Assembly: GCA_035546855.1 (NCBI GenBank)
Contig: DASZVY010000007.1
Span: forward strand, 32,246 to 96,245
DNA length: 64,000 nt
Origin: Nitrobacter sp035546855
GTDB taxonomy: Bacteria > Pseudomonadota > Alphaproteobacteria > Rhizobiales > Xanthobacteraceae
Direction: 5' to 3'
Part shown: in pieces, positions 35,023-43,681 of the stretch
How positions within the stretch are numbered: position 1 is the first letter of the stretch
How the letters are laid out: every line of letters begins with the position of its first letter
Translations under genes and position numbers: made by a program
The notes under the pieces: model-generated
Database searches by the model: none
What the model saw: the letters and a program-made list of their open reading frames with translations, nothing else
Told to the model about the DNA's origin: nothing

Positions 35023-35742
35023 ATGAAGAAGTTTTTGCTCAGCACGGCCGCCATCATGATTTTGTCGGCGCCCGCGCTCGCGGCGGATCTGCCACCGCGG
35101 CCCTACACCAAGGCGCCCCCGCCGGCCTACACGCCGCCGCAAGCGGTCTATAACTGGACCGGCTTCTATATCGGCGGACATCTCGGCGGCGCGTTCGCCG
35201 GCGATAGCAGCCTGGATGGGAGCGACGGCCGCTTCCTCGGCGGCGTGCAGGGCGGTTACGACTATCAGTTTGCGCCGAATTGGGTGCTCGGTATCGAAGC
35301 CCAGTATAGCTGGATGAACAGCAACAACACCGGCGTGCTGTTTCCGGGAAGCGGTACGCTCGTGACATCGGGGACCGACCAGATTGGTTCGGTCACGGGC
35401 CGGCTCGGCTATACGTGGGGCCCGACATTGCTCTACGCCAAGGGCGGTTACGCCTGGCGCGACGGCAACGGCATCACCGCCACGCAGGGCGGCGTGCCGG
35501 TGGCGTTCACCACCGACGGCAATCATCGCGACGGTTACACCGTGGGCGCCGGTCTCGAATACATGTTCGCGCCCAACTGGTCGGCCAAGATCGAGTATCA
35601 GTATTACAACTTCGGCGACACCACCTTCACCGGTGGTCCGGCGGACGTGATCGGAGCGAGCTTCCACAACGACGAACACACCATCAAGGCCGGCCTGAAT
35701 TATCGCTTCGGCTGGGGCGGACCGGAAGCCGCGAGATACTGA
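35023..35742 (+). CDS. outer-membrane beta-barrel protein (Omp25/RopB type)
   Basis: A 239-residue porin-like protein with a signal peptide (cleaved after ALA-21, before ADLPPR). It shows the Omp25/Omp31 pattern of rhizobia and Brucella: mature N-terminus ADLPPRPYTKAP, NWTGFYIGGHLGG, FLGGVQGGYDYQF, and repeated 8-11 residue amphipathic strands, ending in LNYRFGWG plus a short tail. The last residues (AARY) end in a tyrosine instead of the usual Phe. It sits in the outer membrane as an eight-strand barrel. A terminator follows directly. Confidence 0.94.
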   Translation: MKKFLLSTAAIMILSAPALAADLPPRPYTKAPPPAYTPPQAVYNWTGFYIGGHLGGAFAGDSSLDGSDGRFLGGVQGGYDYQFAPNWVLGIEAQYSWMNSNNTGVLFPGSGTLVTSGTDQIGSVTGRLGYTWGPTLLYAKGGYAWRDGNGITATQGGVPVAFTTDGNHRDGYTVGAGLEYMFAPNWSAKIEYQYYNFGDTTFTGGPADVIGASFHNDEHTIKAGLNYRFGWGGPEAARY

Positions 35743-35766
35743 CGCATCCGTTTGGAAGCGACGAGG

Positions 35767-35793
35767 AAGGCCGGCCGTCACGCCGGCCTTTTT
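35767..35793 (+). terminator. intrinsic terminator of the Omp25-type gene
   Basis: Arms AAGGCCGGC (35767-35775) and GCCGGCCTT (35782-35790) followed by TTT. Confidence 0.85.
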
Positions 35794-35837
35794 CTTTGGC
35801 CGCTTCGGTGACCTTGCGCGGTCCACGGAACGGCACG

Positions 35838-36023
35838 TCAGATTCGATCGACCCTGAGAAAAAGCGTCCAGATCGCGAGCATCAGGGTCAGCGTGCCCAG
35901 CCAGGATGGATGGACGCAAAACGTCTCGCTGATGCTGCACAGTTGGTCTGCGCCCACGCCGTAATTGCCGGCGCTGTAGAACGCAGCCGTTGCGATGGCC
36001 ATCATGACAGTTACGAGTATCAT
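35838..36023 (-). CDS. small two-helix membrane protein, 61 aa
   Basis: A 61-residue ORF, ATG 36023 with an AGGGAG nine bases upstream. Two hydrophobic segments (residues 1-17 and 41-57) flank a polar loop with two cysteines (CSISETFC), which would face the periplasm and could be disulphide-linked. I do not recognise a family. It is convergent to the Omp25-type gene. Confidence 0.65.
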   Translation of the reverse strand: MILVTVMMAIATAAFYSAGNYGVGADQLCSISETFCVHPSWLGTLTLMLAIWTLFLRVDRI

Positions 36024-36421
36024 CGTACGCTCTCCCTGATGCGGTCAGGACCGGTTGATGCGGCAGCCGCGCGATGAGCTGCCCGCGCGGACGAAGCCGA
36101 GCGTAAATTCTGCCGCGTGAAACAAATGTAAATCGATACCCCCGGTTTTCCGCGATCTCCGGCTTTTTAGGAATGGTGCGCGCGGTCGTCGCATCCGGCC
36201 AAAGCCCCCGGAGAACGGGATCGGGGGCCGTCGGTCCCGCGCCACGTCCGTCGCCGCCGGACAATCGAGGCACGCGTGCGCGCGGAGTCGTCCCGCGCCG
36301 ATTGCCCGAAATCCGGGGTGCTTTGCTGCTGGATCGCAACGTCGACCCTTTGTAAAATGCCGAGCAGGGTGTGCTGACGGGCTTCGCATCCGAAGCCTTC
36401 GCGTCCGGAGGACTGAAGCCC
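36024..36421. other. 398-base region without a convincing gene
   Basis: The region separates divergent small membrane-protein genes. Apparent ORFs are GC-skew artefacts. I see no terminator, repeat or RNA gene. Confidence 0.45.
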
Positions 36422-36856
36422 ATGAAGCGCTACGTGATCTTCGTGCTGGTCGGGCCTGCCGTCGGCGGCTTGCTGCTTCTTTTGGCCACAACGATCCAGT
36501 CCGGCTATTGGGTCGAGACCAGCCTTTCGGAAGTCAAGCAGTTCGTCTTCGTGCTGCTATCGACGCTTCAGTTCAGCTACCTTTTTGGCTTGTTGCCCTG
36601 TCTTGCGGTCGCGTCGGTCGACGATATCCTGTCGCACGTCTCGCGGATCGGTCCGGTCCTGCGCATGCTGATGATCGGCGTCATCGGATTCGCCGTCGCG
36701 GAACTTCTGTACGGCTCGCGCGGACCGGACAGCGGCGTTCTGCAATTCCTCATGTATGGCCTGGTCGGGTTCGTGCCGGCGACGCTGTCGTCCTGGTGGT
36801 CGCGTGGCGTGCTGCCGCATCAGCCGAAGATGGGTGGCGCGCCGCATCAGGTGTGA
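36422..36856 (+). CDS. membrane protein of unknown function (DUF5413-like)
   Basis: A 144-residue protein starting at ATG 36422, with four predicted helices (about 5-24, 38-60, 78-95, 105-125). It resembles, from memory, a family of small Bradyrhizobium membrane proteins (DUF5413): KRYVIFVLVGPAVGGLLLL at the start and ELLYGSRGPDSG before the last helix. No function is known. The C-terminus is polar and basic. Confidence 0.7.
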   Translation: MKRYVIFVLVGPAVGGLLLLLATTIQSGYWVETSLSEVKQFVFVLLSTLQFSYLFGLLPCLAVASVDDILSHVSRIGPVLRMLMIGVIGFAVAELLYGSRGPDSGVLQFLMYGLVGFVPATLSSWWSRGVLPHQPKMGGAPHQV

Positions 36857-36976
36857 TCCGGCCTGCTCCCGTCATTGACGCCAGCCTGACGAACGAGCCT
36901 CACTCTCAACCATGCGCGGCGGATGCACGGATCGCAGCTCGTCGCCCGCAATCATCCATGTCTATCGCTCACATGC

Positions 36977-37175
36977 GCGAACTGACGACTTGCGAACTTT
37001 GATGCTGGCTGCGGCGGGGATACCGTTTCCAATGCCGCCGTCATCAAGATCACGACCGACAAAGGAACGCTCGTCATCGGCTATCTCGGCACCGATGGGG
37101 GCCGTCCATTCCTTTCAGCAAGTGGACGCCAAAATGGCGCAACGCCCAAGAACTCCGAAGTCCCCAGCTTTTGAG
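36977..37175 (+). pseudogene. possible gene remnant
   Basis: Between in-frame stops, one frame reads protein-like sequence without a start codon, including GGDTVSNAAVIKITTDKGTL, followed by VIGYLGTDGG. The surrounding frames are not protein-like. It has no start codon or ribosome-binding site, so it looks like a relic. I cannot name the parent family. Confidence 0.25.
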
Positions 37176-37198
37176 CCGGGGCTTCGTCGACGACATAT

Positions 37199-37235
37199 CT
37201 TGCAAGCTAGGCCGTTTCTTGCAAGCTAGGCCGTT
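37199..37235. repeat. tandem duplication, 18 bases, period 19
   Basis: CTTGCAAGCTAGGCCGTT occurs at 37199-37216 and again at 37218-37235. The second copy includes the last codons and stop of the GlsB-type gene. Confidence 0.9.
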
Positions 37236-37486
37236 CGCCCGCGAATGGCGCGCCAGAGAAAGATGATGATGCAGGCGCCGATAAAGCCCGCGATCAGATA
37301 GCCGATCCAGCCGCCAAGCGCGACGCCGAACAGGCCGAGGAGCCAGTTGGCGAGAGCCGCGCCAACAATGCCGAGAATGATGTTCACGAAGATGCCGGTT
37401 CCCGTCTTCATGAACATTTCGGCGAACCAGCCGGCCAGGCCTCCGATAATGATAGCAGCAATCCATCCAATCTCTGCCTCGGGCAT
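37226..37486 (-). CDS. GlsB/YeaQ/YmgE family membrane protein
   Basis: An 86-residue protein starting at ATG 37486 with AGGAGA nine bases upstream; the longer reading (37531) is not preceded by a site. It has three glycine-rich helices (IAAIIIGGLAGWFAEMF, GIFVNIILGIVGAALANWL, GWIGYLIAGFIGACIIIFL) typical of the transglycosylase-associated / YmgE family, small inner-membrane proteins induced by stress in enterobacteria. Its stop lies inside a short tandem duplication. Confidence 0.92.
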   Translation of the reverse strand: MPEAEIGWIAAIIIGGLAGWFAEMFMKTGTGIFVNIILGIVGAALANWLLGLFGVALGGWIGYLIAGFIGACIIIFLWRAIRGRTA

Positions 37487-37600
37487 CTTTCGAGTCTCCT
37501 TTGGTGGGTCGATTCGATAATCATAGGACAAAGGAAAAACCGCGCCAGAAGATTCGAGGCGTTGTGCAACGGGGCCGCGCGCCAGATTTCCGGGTCGCGG

Positions 37601-38248
37601 TCAGGCTGTTGCGTTCAGGGTCCCCGAACGGGGAAGCAGGCCCGCCGCGTTTCGATCGAAGTTGTGGTTGCCGACCGCCTGCTGGTCGAGCCGGCGCATC
37701 GTTCGCCTTACGGATGCGTGGGCAATGACGGCCACGCATCCGCCGGCGATCGCATCGCATCCGTAGTGAGCGCCCTCGGTGACGGTGCTGCAGAACATCA
37801 CGAGGTCCAGCACGGCCAGCGGAATGACGATGTAGCGATATCTCATCAACATGAGGGGGGTGAGCACCGCGACCGTGGCATGAAACGAGGGGAAACTGAG
37901 GATGCTGCCGAGATTGCCGCGCAACAGGACAGGACCGGAAGCACGCAACGCGATCAAGTGATCCACCGGTGTCGCGCCTGAAAATCGCAACGACTCGAAA
38001 TTCGCGCGATCGACGAAGGCGATGTGGCTGAGGGCCGGCAGAAGCGCTCCGATGATGGTTGTCACGAGCAGGGCCAGCGCAAAGCTCACGAGATAGATCC
38101 ACAGATCCTCGATACGGTTGACGACGGCCAGCACGATTACGGGGAGCGCGATTTGACCCGGCATGGTGTGATAAGCCGCCGCAAGCAGGCCGCCGATCGC
38201 CGGGTGACGGTCGACCCACCGAACCCAGGTCAGCCAGTCCAGACCCAT
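37601..38248 (-). CDS. PAP2 superfamily membrane protein, N-terminus unresolved
   Basis: From ATG 38248 the gene reads 215 residues. PAP2 motifs: SFPSFHATVA (with the acid histidine) near residues 120-130 and GAHYGCDAIAGG near 160, so a lipid phosphatase or inositol-phospholipid-type transferase is likely. In-frame coding sequence continues upstream to about 38511, with two further transmembrane helices (LILTLAIAALSLSC and VFGLLFLALTCFC), but no ATG, GTG or TTG in that frame. In another frame an ATG at 38535 begins MVLLLALGA. An indel near 38505-38530 would join them, so the present reading is either frameshifted or starts at an unusual codon. Confidence 0.7.
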   Translation of the reverse strand: MGLDWLTWVRWVDRHPAIGGLLAAAYHTMPGQIALPVIVLAVVNRIEDLWIYLVSFALALLVTTIIGALLPALSHIAFVDRANFESLRFSGATPVDHLIALRASGPVLLRGNLGSILSFPSFHATVAVLTPLMLMRYRYIVIPLAVLDLVMFCSTVTEGAHYGCDAIAGGCVAVIAHASVRRTMRRLDQQAVGNHNFDRNAAGLLPRSGTLNATA

Positions 38249-38511
38249 GGCCTTGTCCAGGGCGCCAAAGAGCCCGTCCTGCAGCGGAAACGCAAAACGT
38301 TGTGTCGCATAGGCCGCCAGAACGCCGCAGAAGCAGGTCAGCGCCAGAAAGAGCAGGCCGAAGACAGCGGTCTGGATCGCAAGGACAATTCGCGTTTGCG
38401 GCGCGAACTGGCAGGACAGGCTCAGCGCGGCGATCGCGAGCGTGAGGATGAGCGGGTTGGGAAGGTCGGAAAACGCCAGTCCGGTGGAAAGGGAGACGGC
38501 AAGCGCAATGC

Positions 38512-38903
38512 GCCGAGCGCCAGCAGCAGCACCATGGCGGGCTACGATACCGGACTTGTCCGAGTTTCAATGAACCGGGCAGCCGGGGCCAAGCGCTTCT
38601 CCAGGGGGACTCGTGAGCCGTGTTCGCCTGGTACATCGCATGGCATTCTAAAATCGCATGGCATTCTAAAGATGTCGTTGCGGCGATCTCTCAAAATTCG
38701 GCTATGGCGGTTCAAACGGAGCTGCTGCTGAGAGAACCCTGTGTCGGCACGAAGCCGGTCCGCGCTCAGGGTATTTTCAATTTTGACGGAAACGCCCTCG
38801 TTCATCGGTCATTGCGAGTTCGCGACAAAATTGGCTCTGGCCAATCTTGCGCTGAGCGAAGCGATCCAACTCCCCCATACGGCTGAATCCCGCCCCGGAG
38901 ATA
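38512..38903. other. intergenic region with 18-base tandem repeat
   Basis: ATCGCATGGCATTCTAAA is repeated exactly at 38635-38652 and 38653-38670. I see no gene; the tRNA-Thr lies just beyond. Confidence 0.6.
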
Positions 38904-38978
38904 TGGTGCCGGCGGAGAGGATCGAACTCCCGACCTTCGGTTTACAAAACCGCTGCACTACCGCTGTGCTACGCCGGC
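38904..38978 (-). tRNA. tRNA-Thr (UGU)
   Basis: The sequence folds as a tRNA: acceptor GCCGGCG pairs with CGCCGGC, discriminator A, encoded CCA. The D stem is GCAC/GTGC around AGCGGTA, the anticodon loop TTTGTAA gives anticodon UGU, and the T arm is GGGAG-TTCGATC-CTCTC with one G-U pair. The first pair of the anticodon stem is a G-A mismatch, which I also recall from other alphaproteobacterial tRNA-Thr(UGU). Confidence 0.96.
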
Positions 38979-39075
38979 CCCGGCGGACACCGTTTCCGGT
39001 GCCTATTCGGTACTTGATCGGACCGCGCGAAGCTTAAGCGCATGATCCGACTCGCCTTCTCGCTTCCAGGCCCTC

Positions 39076-39115
39076 CGATTACAAAACCGCTGCTCTACCG
39101 CTGAGCTAAACCGGC
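39076..39115 (-). pseudogene. tRNA-Thr 5'-half fragment
   Basis: From 39115 downward the sequence GCCGGTTTAGCTCAGCGG and onward matches the 5' half of tRNA-Thr(UGU): acceptor strand, D arm with a canonical GCTC/GAGC stem, and the anticodon loop TTTGTAA. After the anticodon the sequence diverges (TCGGAGGG), so there is no T arm or 3' acceptor strand. It is on the same strand and just upstream of the intact tRNA-Thr. Confidence 0.85.
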
Positions 39116-39421
39116 GTGGCGTTGGGCGATCTGCTCGTACTACGCGTATTCGCACTTGCAGCGCGACGAGAGGCCCTGCTTGCCAGGGGCCTGTTTATGG
39201 CGGCGGGCAGGCCGCCGTCAACATCGCTCCTTGCCCCATGAGCTTGCCCCATGAGAACGCCGAAACCGGGCGTCGCCCTGCGGCGCCGGGAAGGTCGTGG
39301 GACCGGGCGCGGCGCGTGGAACAATTTCGGATTTCCATCATTAGTTGCCCGTGTGCGTGTCTGTGAGGCGATGGTTGGCATCGCGGCCTGGCGGCATCGG
39401 CCGCCGACTCATGGGACGGCA

Positions 39422-40099
39422 ATGGATATCAGGCTTTCGAACAGGGAATTGACGGGACCGGCCCGAACGGGCGGACAGGATCGACGCCTGCGCTGGTTGC
39501 GGGTCGGCCGATGGACTTGGATCTGGCTCGCATCGATCGCCTTCATCGTGTTGCTGACGGGCTGGCTGCTCTATTCAACGCACCGGGAGCCGGAGACGGC
39601 ATCGCTCGCGCCGTCGGCCAAGCAAGCCGTTGAGGGAGCAGCCGCAGCGCATATCCCGGCCAGCGAGACAGGGACCAACGAGACAGCGGCCAACGAGGCA
39701 ACCGTCGGCGAGGCGTCCTCTGCGCAACAGACCGCATCGACGGCCGCAAGCCGGCGCGATGCCGCCCTCGCGAAAACCGGGCCTGCTGACGCGTTGGCCG
39801 TGATCCCGCCGGTCGAAGGCCTGAGACTGGTGCGGCCGTCGCTTCGCCGCGGCGGGCTGGGATCGCAGGCGCTGATGACGTTCACCATCCGCAACAGCAA
39901 TGATTATCCAGTGAAGGACATCAGGCTCGCCTGCACCTTCAGCAGTCGGGACGGAAGCTACGCCACCGAGCGCCGCCACCTGATCCACGGCGTCGTCAAG
40001 GCCAACAGCCGCAAGGTTTTCCGTCGTCTGCTGATGGGTTTCGTCAGCATCGGCGCCAATCAGGTCAAATGCGCGGTGCTTTCGGCCGACTGGGCCTGA
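39422..40099 (+). CDS. single-pass membrane protein of unknown function
   Basis: A 225-residue protein starting at ATG 39422. One transmembrane helix lies at residues 32-51 (TWIWLASIAFIVLLTGWLL). It is followed by an Ala/Glu/Thr-rich linker (residues 60-115) and a C-terminal folded region of 100 residues with two cysteines (LACTFSS and VKCAVLS) and a beta-strand pattern. The last part resembles a small Ig-like domain (ALMTFTIRNSNDYPVKDIRL). The function is unknown. Confidence 0.75.
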   Translation: MDIRLSNRELTGPARTGGQDRRLRWLRVGRWTWIWLASIAFIVLLTGWLLYSTHREPETASLAPSAKQAVEGAAAAHIPASETGTNETAANEATVGEASSAQQTASTAASRRDAALAKTGPADALAVIPPVEGLRLVRPSLRRGGLGSQALMTFTIRNSNDYPVKDIRLACTFSSRDGSYATERRHLIHGVVKANSRKVFRRLLMGFVSIGANQVKCAVLSADWA

Positions 40100-40296
40100 C
40101 CCGCGTCGATCATGGCGGCCATCGCGACTCACGCCCCTTGCAAACCGGCGTCGCCCGTCAAGCCAAATCGGTCGGATCTCGGCGCGAGGGCGCCGATAAA
40201 CGTTGAACGAGTCGTAAACGAGTGGTGAATCATCCGGGGCGGGTTCGAAAAATAAAGGCCGGGACTCGGGAACTGGAATCGCCGGATGGTTCGGGC

Positions 40297-40404
40297 ATGA
40301 CGCTCCTTTCGAAACCCATCGCCTGCCGTCTGGATCTGGCCTTGTCGGCTGCGCTGCTTGCCGCCTGCGCGGTAAATTTGCTGCTGGCTTACTGCTGGCT
40401 GTAG
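40297..40404 (+). CDS. candidate small membrane peptide, 35 aa
   Basis: An ORF of 35 codons, MTLLSKPIACRLD followed by a transmembrane helix (LALSAALLAACAVNLLLAYC). A GGATGG nine bases upstream could serve as a ribosome-binding site. Coding status is uncertain because of the short length. Confidence 0.35.
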   Translation: MTLLSKPIACRLDLALSAALLAACAVNLLLAYCWL

Positions 40405-40573
40405 CCACCGGTCATGCGGTTGCCCTCCCGCGTTAACATTTCCATAGCGCGAAGGCTCGGATTGAGCGCCGTCGCCACCCCGCGCGTTAGGCTTACCGGC
40501 AGTTTGGTCCGCAGCTTTAACCCTTGGCGCGGCCGGTTCGATTAGGCTGCCGTCTGCAATCGGGATGTGAGCG

Positions 40574-41050
40574 ATGCGTGCGGCATTGACGTTGGCTATT
40601 CTGATTGGGACAGCGTTGCCGGCCCTGGCCGATACCAGTCCTGTGATCGTCATTCCGGGCCGGCCCGGCATTCCCATCATCATCAATGGCGTCGACGCGT
40701 CCTATGCCGTCGTCGAGAGCGACTGGGGCCTTGCCCGCCGCAATCACATGCAGCCGACGGTTTACGGCGGCCGTTACGTCGATCCCGAACCGCACGTGGG
40801 TCACTATTATCCGAGCCTCGGCCACGCGCCGGGCTATGGCCGTCTCGAGATCGAGCCGCCGGCGCATCGCAAGCTGCCGCAGCCGGCCGAGAGTTTTCAT
40901 CAGTCGTGGTCGTCGCGCTCCGAACCGCTGCCTGCGCAATCGGACGTGCCGCAAAATCCGCCGGCCGTGATCGTGGCCCCGCCGGACCACGGTGCCTCGG
41001 GTTTGCCGCAACGTCGGTCCGGGACGCCGGGGCAGCGGCCTCGCAACTAA
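40574..41050 (+). CDS. exported protein of unknown function
   Basis: A 158-residue protein with a signal peptide ending near ALA-19. The mature part begins DTSPVIVIPGRPGIPIIING, and contains RRNHMQPTVYGGRYVDPEPH and a Pro-rich C-terminus with no cysteine. Likely periplasmic or surface located; no family recognised. The next gene, also for an exported Tyr/His-rich protein, starts 37 bases downstream and may be co-transcribed. Confidence 0.8.
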   Translation: MRAALTLAILIGTALPALADTSPVIVIPGRPGIPIIINGVDASYAVVESDWGLARRNHMQPTVYGGRYVDPEPHVGHYYPSLGHAPGYGRLEIEPPAHRKLPQPAESFHQSWSSRSEPLPAQSDVPQNPPAVIVAPPDHGASGLPQRRSGTPGQRPRN

Positions 41051-41087
41051 TCGCAATTCAAAAAAACAGACCAAACAGGAGAGAGTC

Positions 41088-41693
41088 ATGCGTCAGATGA
41101 TTTCGGGATGGGTTGCAGCCGCAGCCCTTGTGGCCGCGAGCGCCGTGCCGGCGATGGCATGCGGTGGCGGAGGCCTGTTCACCAGCGGTTGCGCACCGTG
41201 CCAGGCTTATGTCAGCCCCTGCGCGCAAAGCTACGCGGGTTACTACGGCTATGGCTATTATGATCGGTTGCCGTCAACGGCGCGATACCATGCGCCGACG
41301 CAGTATTACTACGTCAATCAGGGACCGGCCTACACCGGTCCTGGCCTGTTCGCGCCGGTGCCGACTTATCAGGAGAGCGCGGTCTCGGGCTGGAATGCCT
41401 ACAGCCGTCCCTACTATTATCCCTACGACGGCGGCCGCTACGCCAACGCCTATCATCACTACTATGACGGCGCGCGCATCGGCGGGCCCGCGATCTACAG
41501 CTATCGCTGGCATCGGCACCATCGCTGGCATGCGCGCCCGTCCGCGCGCTGGCATCGTCGCGGCGTTCGCTACGGTTACGCGCCGCGCCACTACGGTCCG
41601 CGCATCGCTGCCAATCCGCACGTGATCTATGGATCGCGCCACTTCGGCTATCGCGCATCGTATCGTCATCCGATGCAGCACCGTCATCACTGA
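41088..41693 (+). CDS. exported Tyr/His-rich protein
   Basis: A 201-residue protein. CAGGAGAGAG at 41076-41085 supports ATG 41088. The signal peptide ends near AMA-24 and the mature protein begins with CGGGGLFTSGCAPC. The rest is rich in Tyr, His and Arg (for example WHRHHRWHARPSARWHRRG) with low complexity. It may bind metal or anchor at the cell surface; this is speculation. It probably shares an operon with the upstream exported protein. Confidence 0.8.
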   Translation: MRQMISGWVAAAALVAASAVPAMACGGGGLFTSGCAPCQAYVSPCAQSYAGYYGYGYYDRLPSTARYHAPTQYYYVNQGPAYTGPGLFAPVPTYQESAVSGWNAYSRPYYYPYDGGRYANAYHHYYDGARIGGPAIYSYRWHRHHRWHARPSARWHRRGVRYGYAPRHYGPRIAANPHVIYGSRHFGYRASYRHPMQHRHH

Positions 41694-41756
41694 CGCATTT
41701 TCTGGACAACAGCACGCCCGTTCGCAATGGCCTTGCGGATGGGCGTTTTCGCGCGG

Positions 41757-42584
41757 TCAATGCATCAGGCCGAGGCGGCTGGCCCCGATGTAAAGCGCGA
41801 GCACCGCGGCGTTGGAGACGTTGAGGCTCTTGATGTCGCCGGGCATGTCGAGGCGGGCGACAGTGCGACATGTCTCCCGCGTCAGTTGCCGCAAGCCCTT
41901 TCCTTCGGCGCCGAGGACCAGCGCCAGCGGTGCCCGGAGGTCGGTTGCGGCAAGATCCTCGCCGCCCTCGCTGTCGAGGCCGACGGTGAGAAATCCCCGA
42001 TCGTTCAGCGCGGTGAGCGCGCGTGCGAGGTTCTGCACCAGCACGAGCGGGACGAGCTCCAGCGCGCCGGATGCGGACTTCGCCAGCACACCGGTCGCCT
42101 CCGGACTGTGACGGGCGGTGGTGACGATCGCTTTCACCGCGAAAGCCGCGGCCGAGCGCATGATGGCGCCGACGTTGTGCGGATCGGTGATCTGGTCGAG
42201 GACGAGGACGATGCCGTCCTGCGGCAGCGTGCCGATGTCCGGCGAGGGCAGGGGATCCGCTTCCGCCAGCAGGCCTTGATGCACGGCATCGGGGCCGAGT
42301 TCGTGATCGATGGTTTGCGGCCGCACGATCTCCGGGGTGACGCGGGTCTCGATTCCTTCCTCGGCGAGTCGCCGCACGGCGTTTTCCGTCAGCATCAGTT
42401 TGCGGATGCGCCGCCGCGGATTGGCGAGAGCTGCCGTCACCGTGTGCCAGCCGTAGAGGATGGCCAGTCCATCGGCACCGGATTCGCGCTCGCGACGGGG
42501 CGGACGGCGTCCGCCGGAACCGGTTTTGTTCCGGAAATCGCGCGCCCCGCGCCGGAATCGCTGTTTTTGGTCACGATCGCTCAT
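41757..42584 (-). CDS. rlmB: 23S rRNA 2'-O-methyltransferase, RlmB type
   Basis: A 275-residue SPOUT methyltransferase. The first 38 residues are a basic tail; the substrate-binding domain follows (LYGWHTVTAALANPRRRIR), and the knotted domain carries motif 1 NVGAIMRSAAAF, motif 2 LVLGAEGKGL and motif 3 IKSLNVSNAAV. RlmB methylates G2251 of 23S rRNA in E. coli. It is divergent from the tRNA-Tyr gene, a common arrangement in alphaproteobacteria. Confidence 0.95.
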   Translation of the reverse strand: MSDRDQKQRFRRGARDFRNKTGSGGRRPPRRERESGADGLAILYGWHTVTAALANPRRRIRKLMLTENAVRRLAEEGIETRVTPEIVRPQTIDHELGPDAVHQGLLAEADPLPSPDIGTLPQDGIVLVLDQITDPHNVGAIMRSAAAFAVKAIVTTARHSPEATGVLAKSASGALELVPLVLVQNLARALTALNDRGFLTVGLDSEGGEDLAATDLRAPLALVLGAEGKGLRQLTRETCRTVARLDMPGDIKSLNVSNAAVLALYIGASRLGLMH

Positions 42585-42777
42585 GAAAGGCTTGTCTCAT
42601 GGGCTTCGCACATTGGCAATTTCCCGCCTCTCGAAACCGGTGCTTGCGGTTGACTTTGCCGGGTTGGTTCGCCCATAAACGCGCCCAACCGCGGCCCGTT
42701 ATCCGGGCGGGTCCTTCCAGCGTCATCCATGGTCGGTTCGGCCGCTTTTCGGTGGATGAGGTCGGACGGCGTTGTGC

Positions 42778-42863
42778 GGGGGAGTGTCCCGAGTGGCAAA
42801 GGGAGCTGACTGTAAATCAGCCGCCTCATGGCTTCGCAGGTTCGAGTCCTGCCTCCCCCACCA
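42778..42863 (+). tRNA. tRNA-Tyr (GUA)
   Basis: An 86-base type II tRNA with encoded CCA. The acceptor GGGGGAG pairs with CTCCCCC, the anticodon loop CTGTAAA gives GUA, there is a long variable arm, and the T arm has GCAGG-TTCGAGT-CCTGC. The glycosyltransferase start codon lies 20 bases after it. Confidence 0.97.
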
Positions 42864-42883
42864 TTCAATTTCCTGAGACGCGC

Positions 42884-43648
42884 GTGCCGACGCTGTCGCT
42901 GATCGTCATTACCAAAAACGAGGAAGAGGCGATTGCGCGCTGCCTCAAGTCGGTCAAGTTCGCCGACGAGATTATCGTCGTCGACAGCGGCAGCACCGAC
43001 CGCACGGTGGAAATCGCCCGCGGCTGCGGCGCGAAGGTGACGTCGACGGCGGATTGGCCGGGTTACGGACCGCAAAAGGCCCGCGCGCTCGCCCTGGCGC
43101 AATCCGACTGGGTGTTGTCGCTTGATGCCGACGAATGGCTCGAGGACGAGGCCGCCGCCGCGATTCGGCGCGCCATTGCCGGTCCCAGTTCGCCCGCAGC
43201 CTTTCGGATGTCGCGGCGGTCGCGGTTCTGCGGACAGATCGTCCGGCACAGCGGCTGGTCCCCGGATTATGTCGTCCGGCTGTTCCGGCGCGGGCAGGCG
43301 CGATTTTCGGATGACCTCGTTCATGAAGGCCTCATCGTCGACGGCCGAATCGCGCGCCTGGCGGCGCGGATCGAGCACGACTCGATTACGTCGTGGGCCG
43401 ACGCCGAGGACAAGATCGCGCGATATTCCGAAGCTGCCGCGCAGCAGATGGCGGCGCGTGGCGTGCGCGGCTCGGCGTTGAAGGCGACGGTCCGGGGATG
43501 GACCGCCTTTCTGAAGGCCTTTGTGCTCCGCGCCGGATTTCTCGACGGCGCCACCGGTTGGGGGGTCGCTGAGTACAACCGCCGCTATACCGACGCAAAA
43601 TGGCAGCGGCTCGCGGTGCTTTCACGGCAACGCGCCGGCCGGTCGTAA
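42884..43648 (+). CDS. family 2 glycosyltransferase (WaaE-like)
   Basis: A 254-residue glycosyltransferase starting at GTG 42884. The GT-A fold shows LIVITKNEE, DSGSTDRT and LDADEW (DxD equivalent). It resembles the WaaE/LgtF/KdtX group, which adds a beta-glucosyl residue to a lipopolysaccharide core heptose; the exact acceptor is unknown. It has no membrane helix. The tRNA-Tyr gene ends only 20 bases upstream and the GT reading has no promoter of its own, so it may be part of that transcript. Confidence 0.9.
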   Translation: MPTLSLIVITKNEEEAIARCLKSVKFADEIIVVDSGSTDRTVEIARGCGAKVTSTADWPGYGPQKARALALAQSDWVLSLDADEWLEDEAAAAIRRAIAGPSSPAAFRMSRRSRFCGQIVRHSGWSPDYVVRLFRRGQARFSDDLVHEGLIVDGRIARLAARIEHDSITSWADAEDKIARYSEAAAQQMAARGVRGSALKATVRGWTAFLKAFVLRAGFLDGATGWGVAEYNRRYTDAKWQRLAVLSRQRAGRS

Positions 43649-43681
43649 CGATCGATGCGGCATTTCGGGCCGCCAAGCGAA

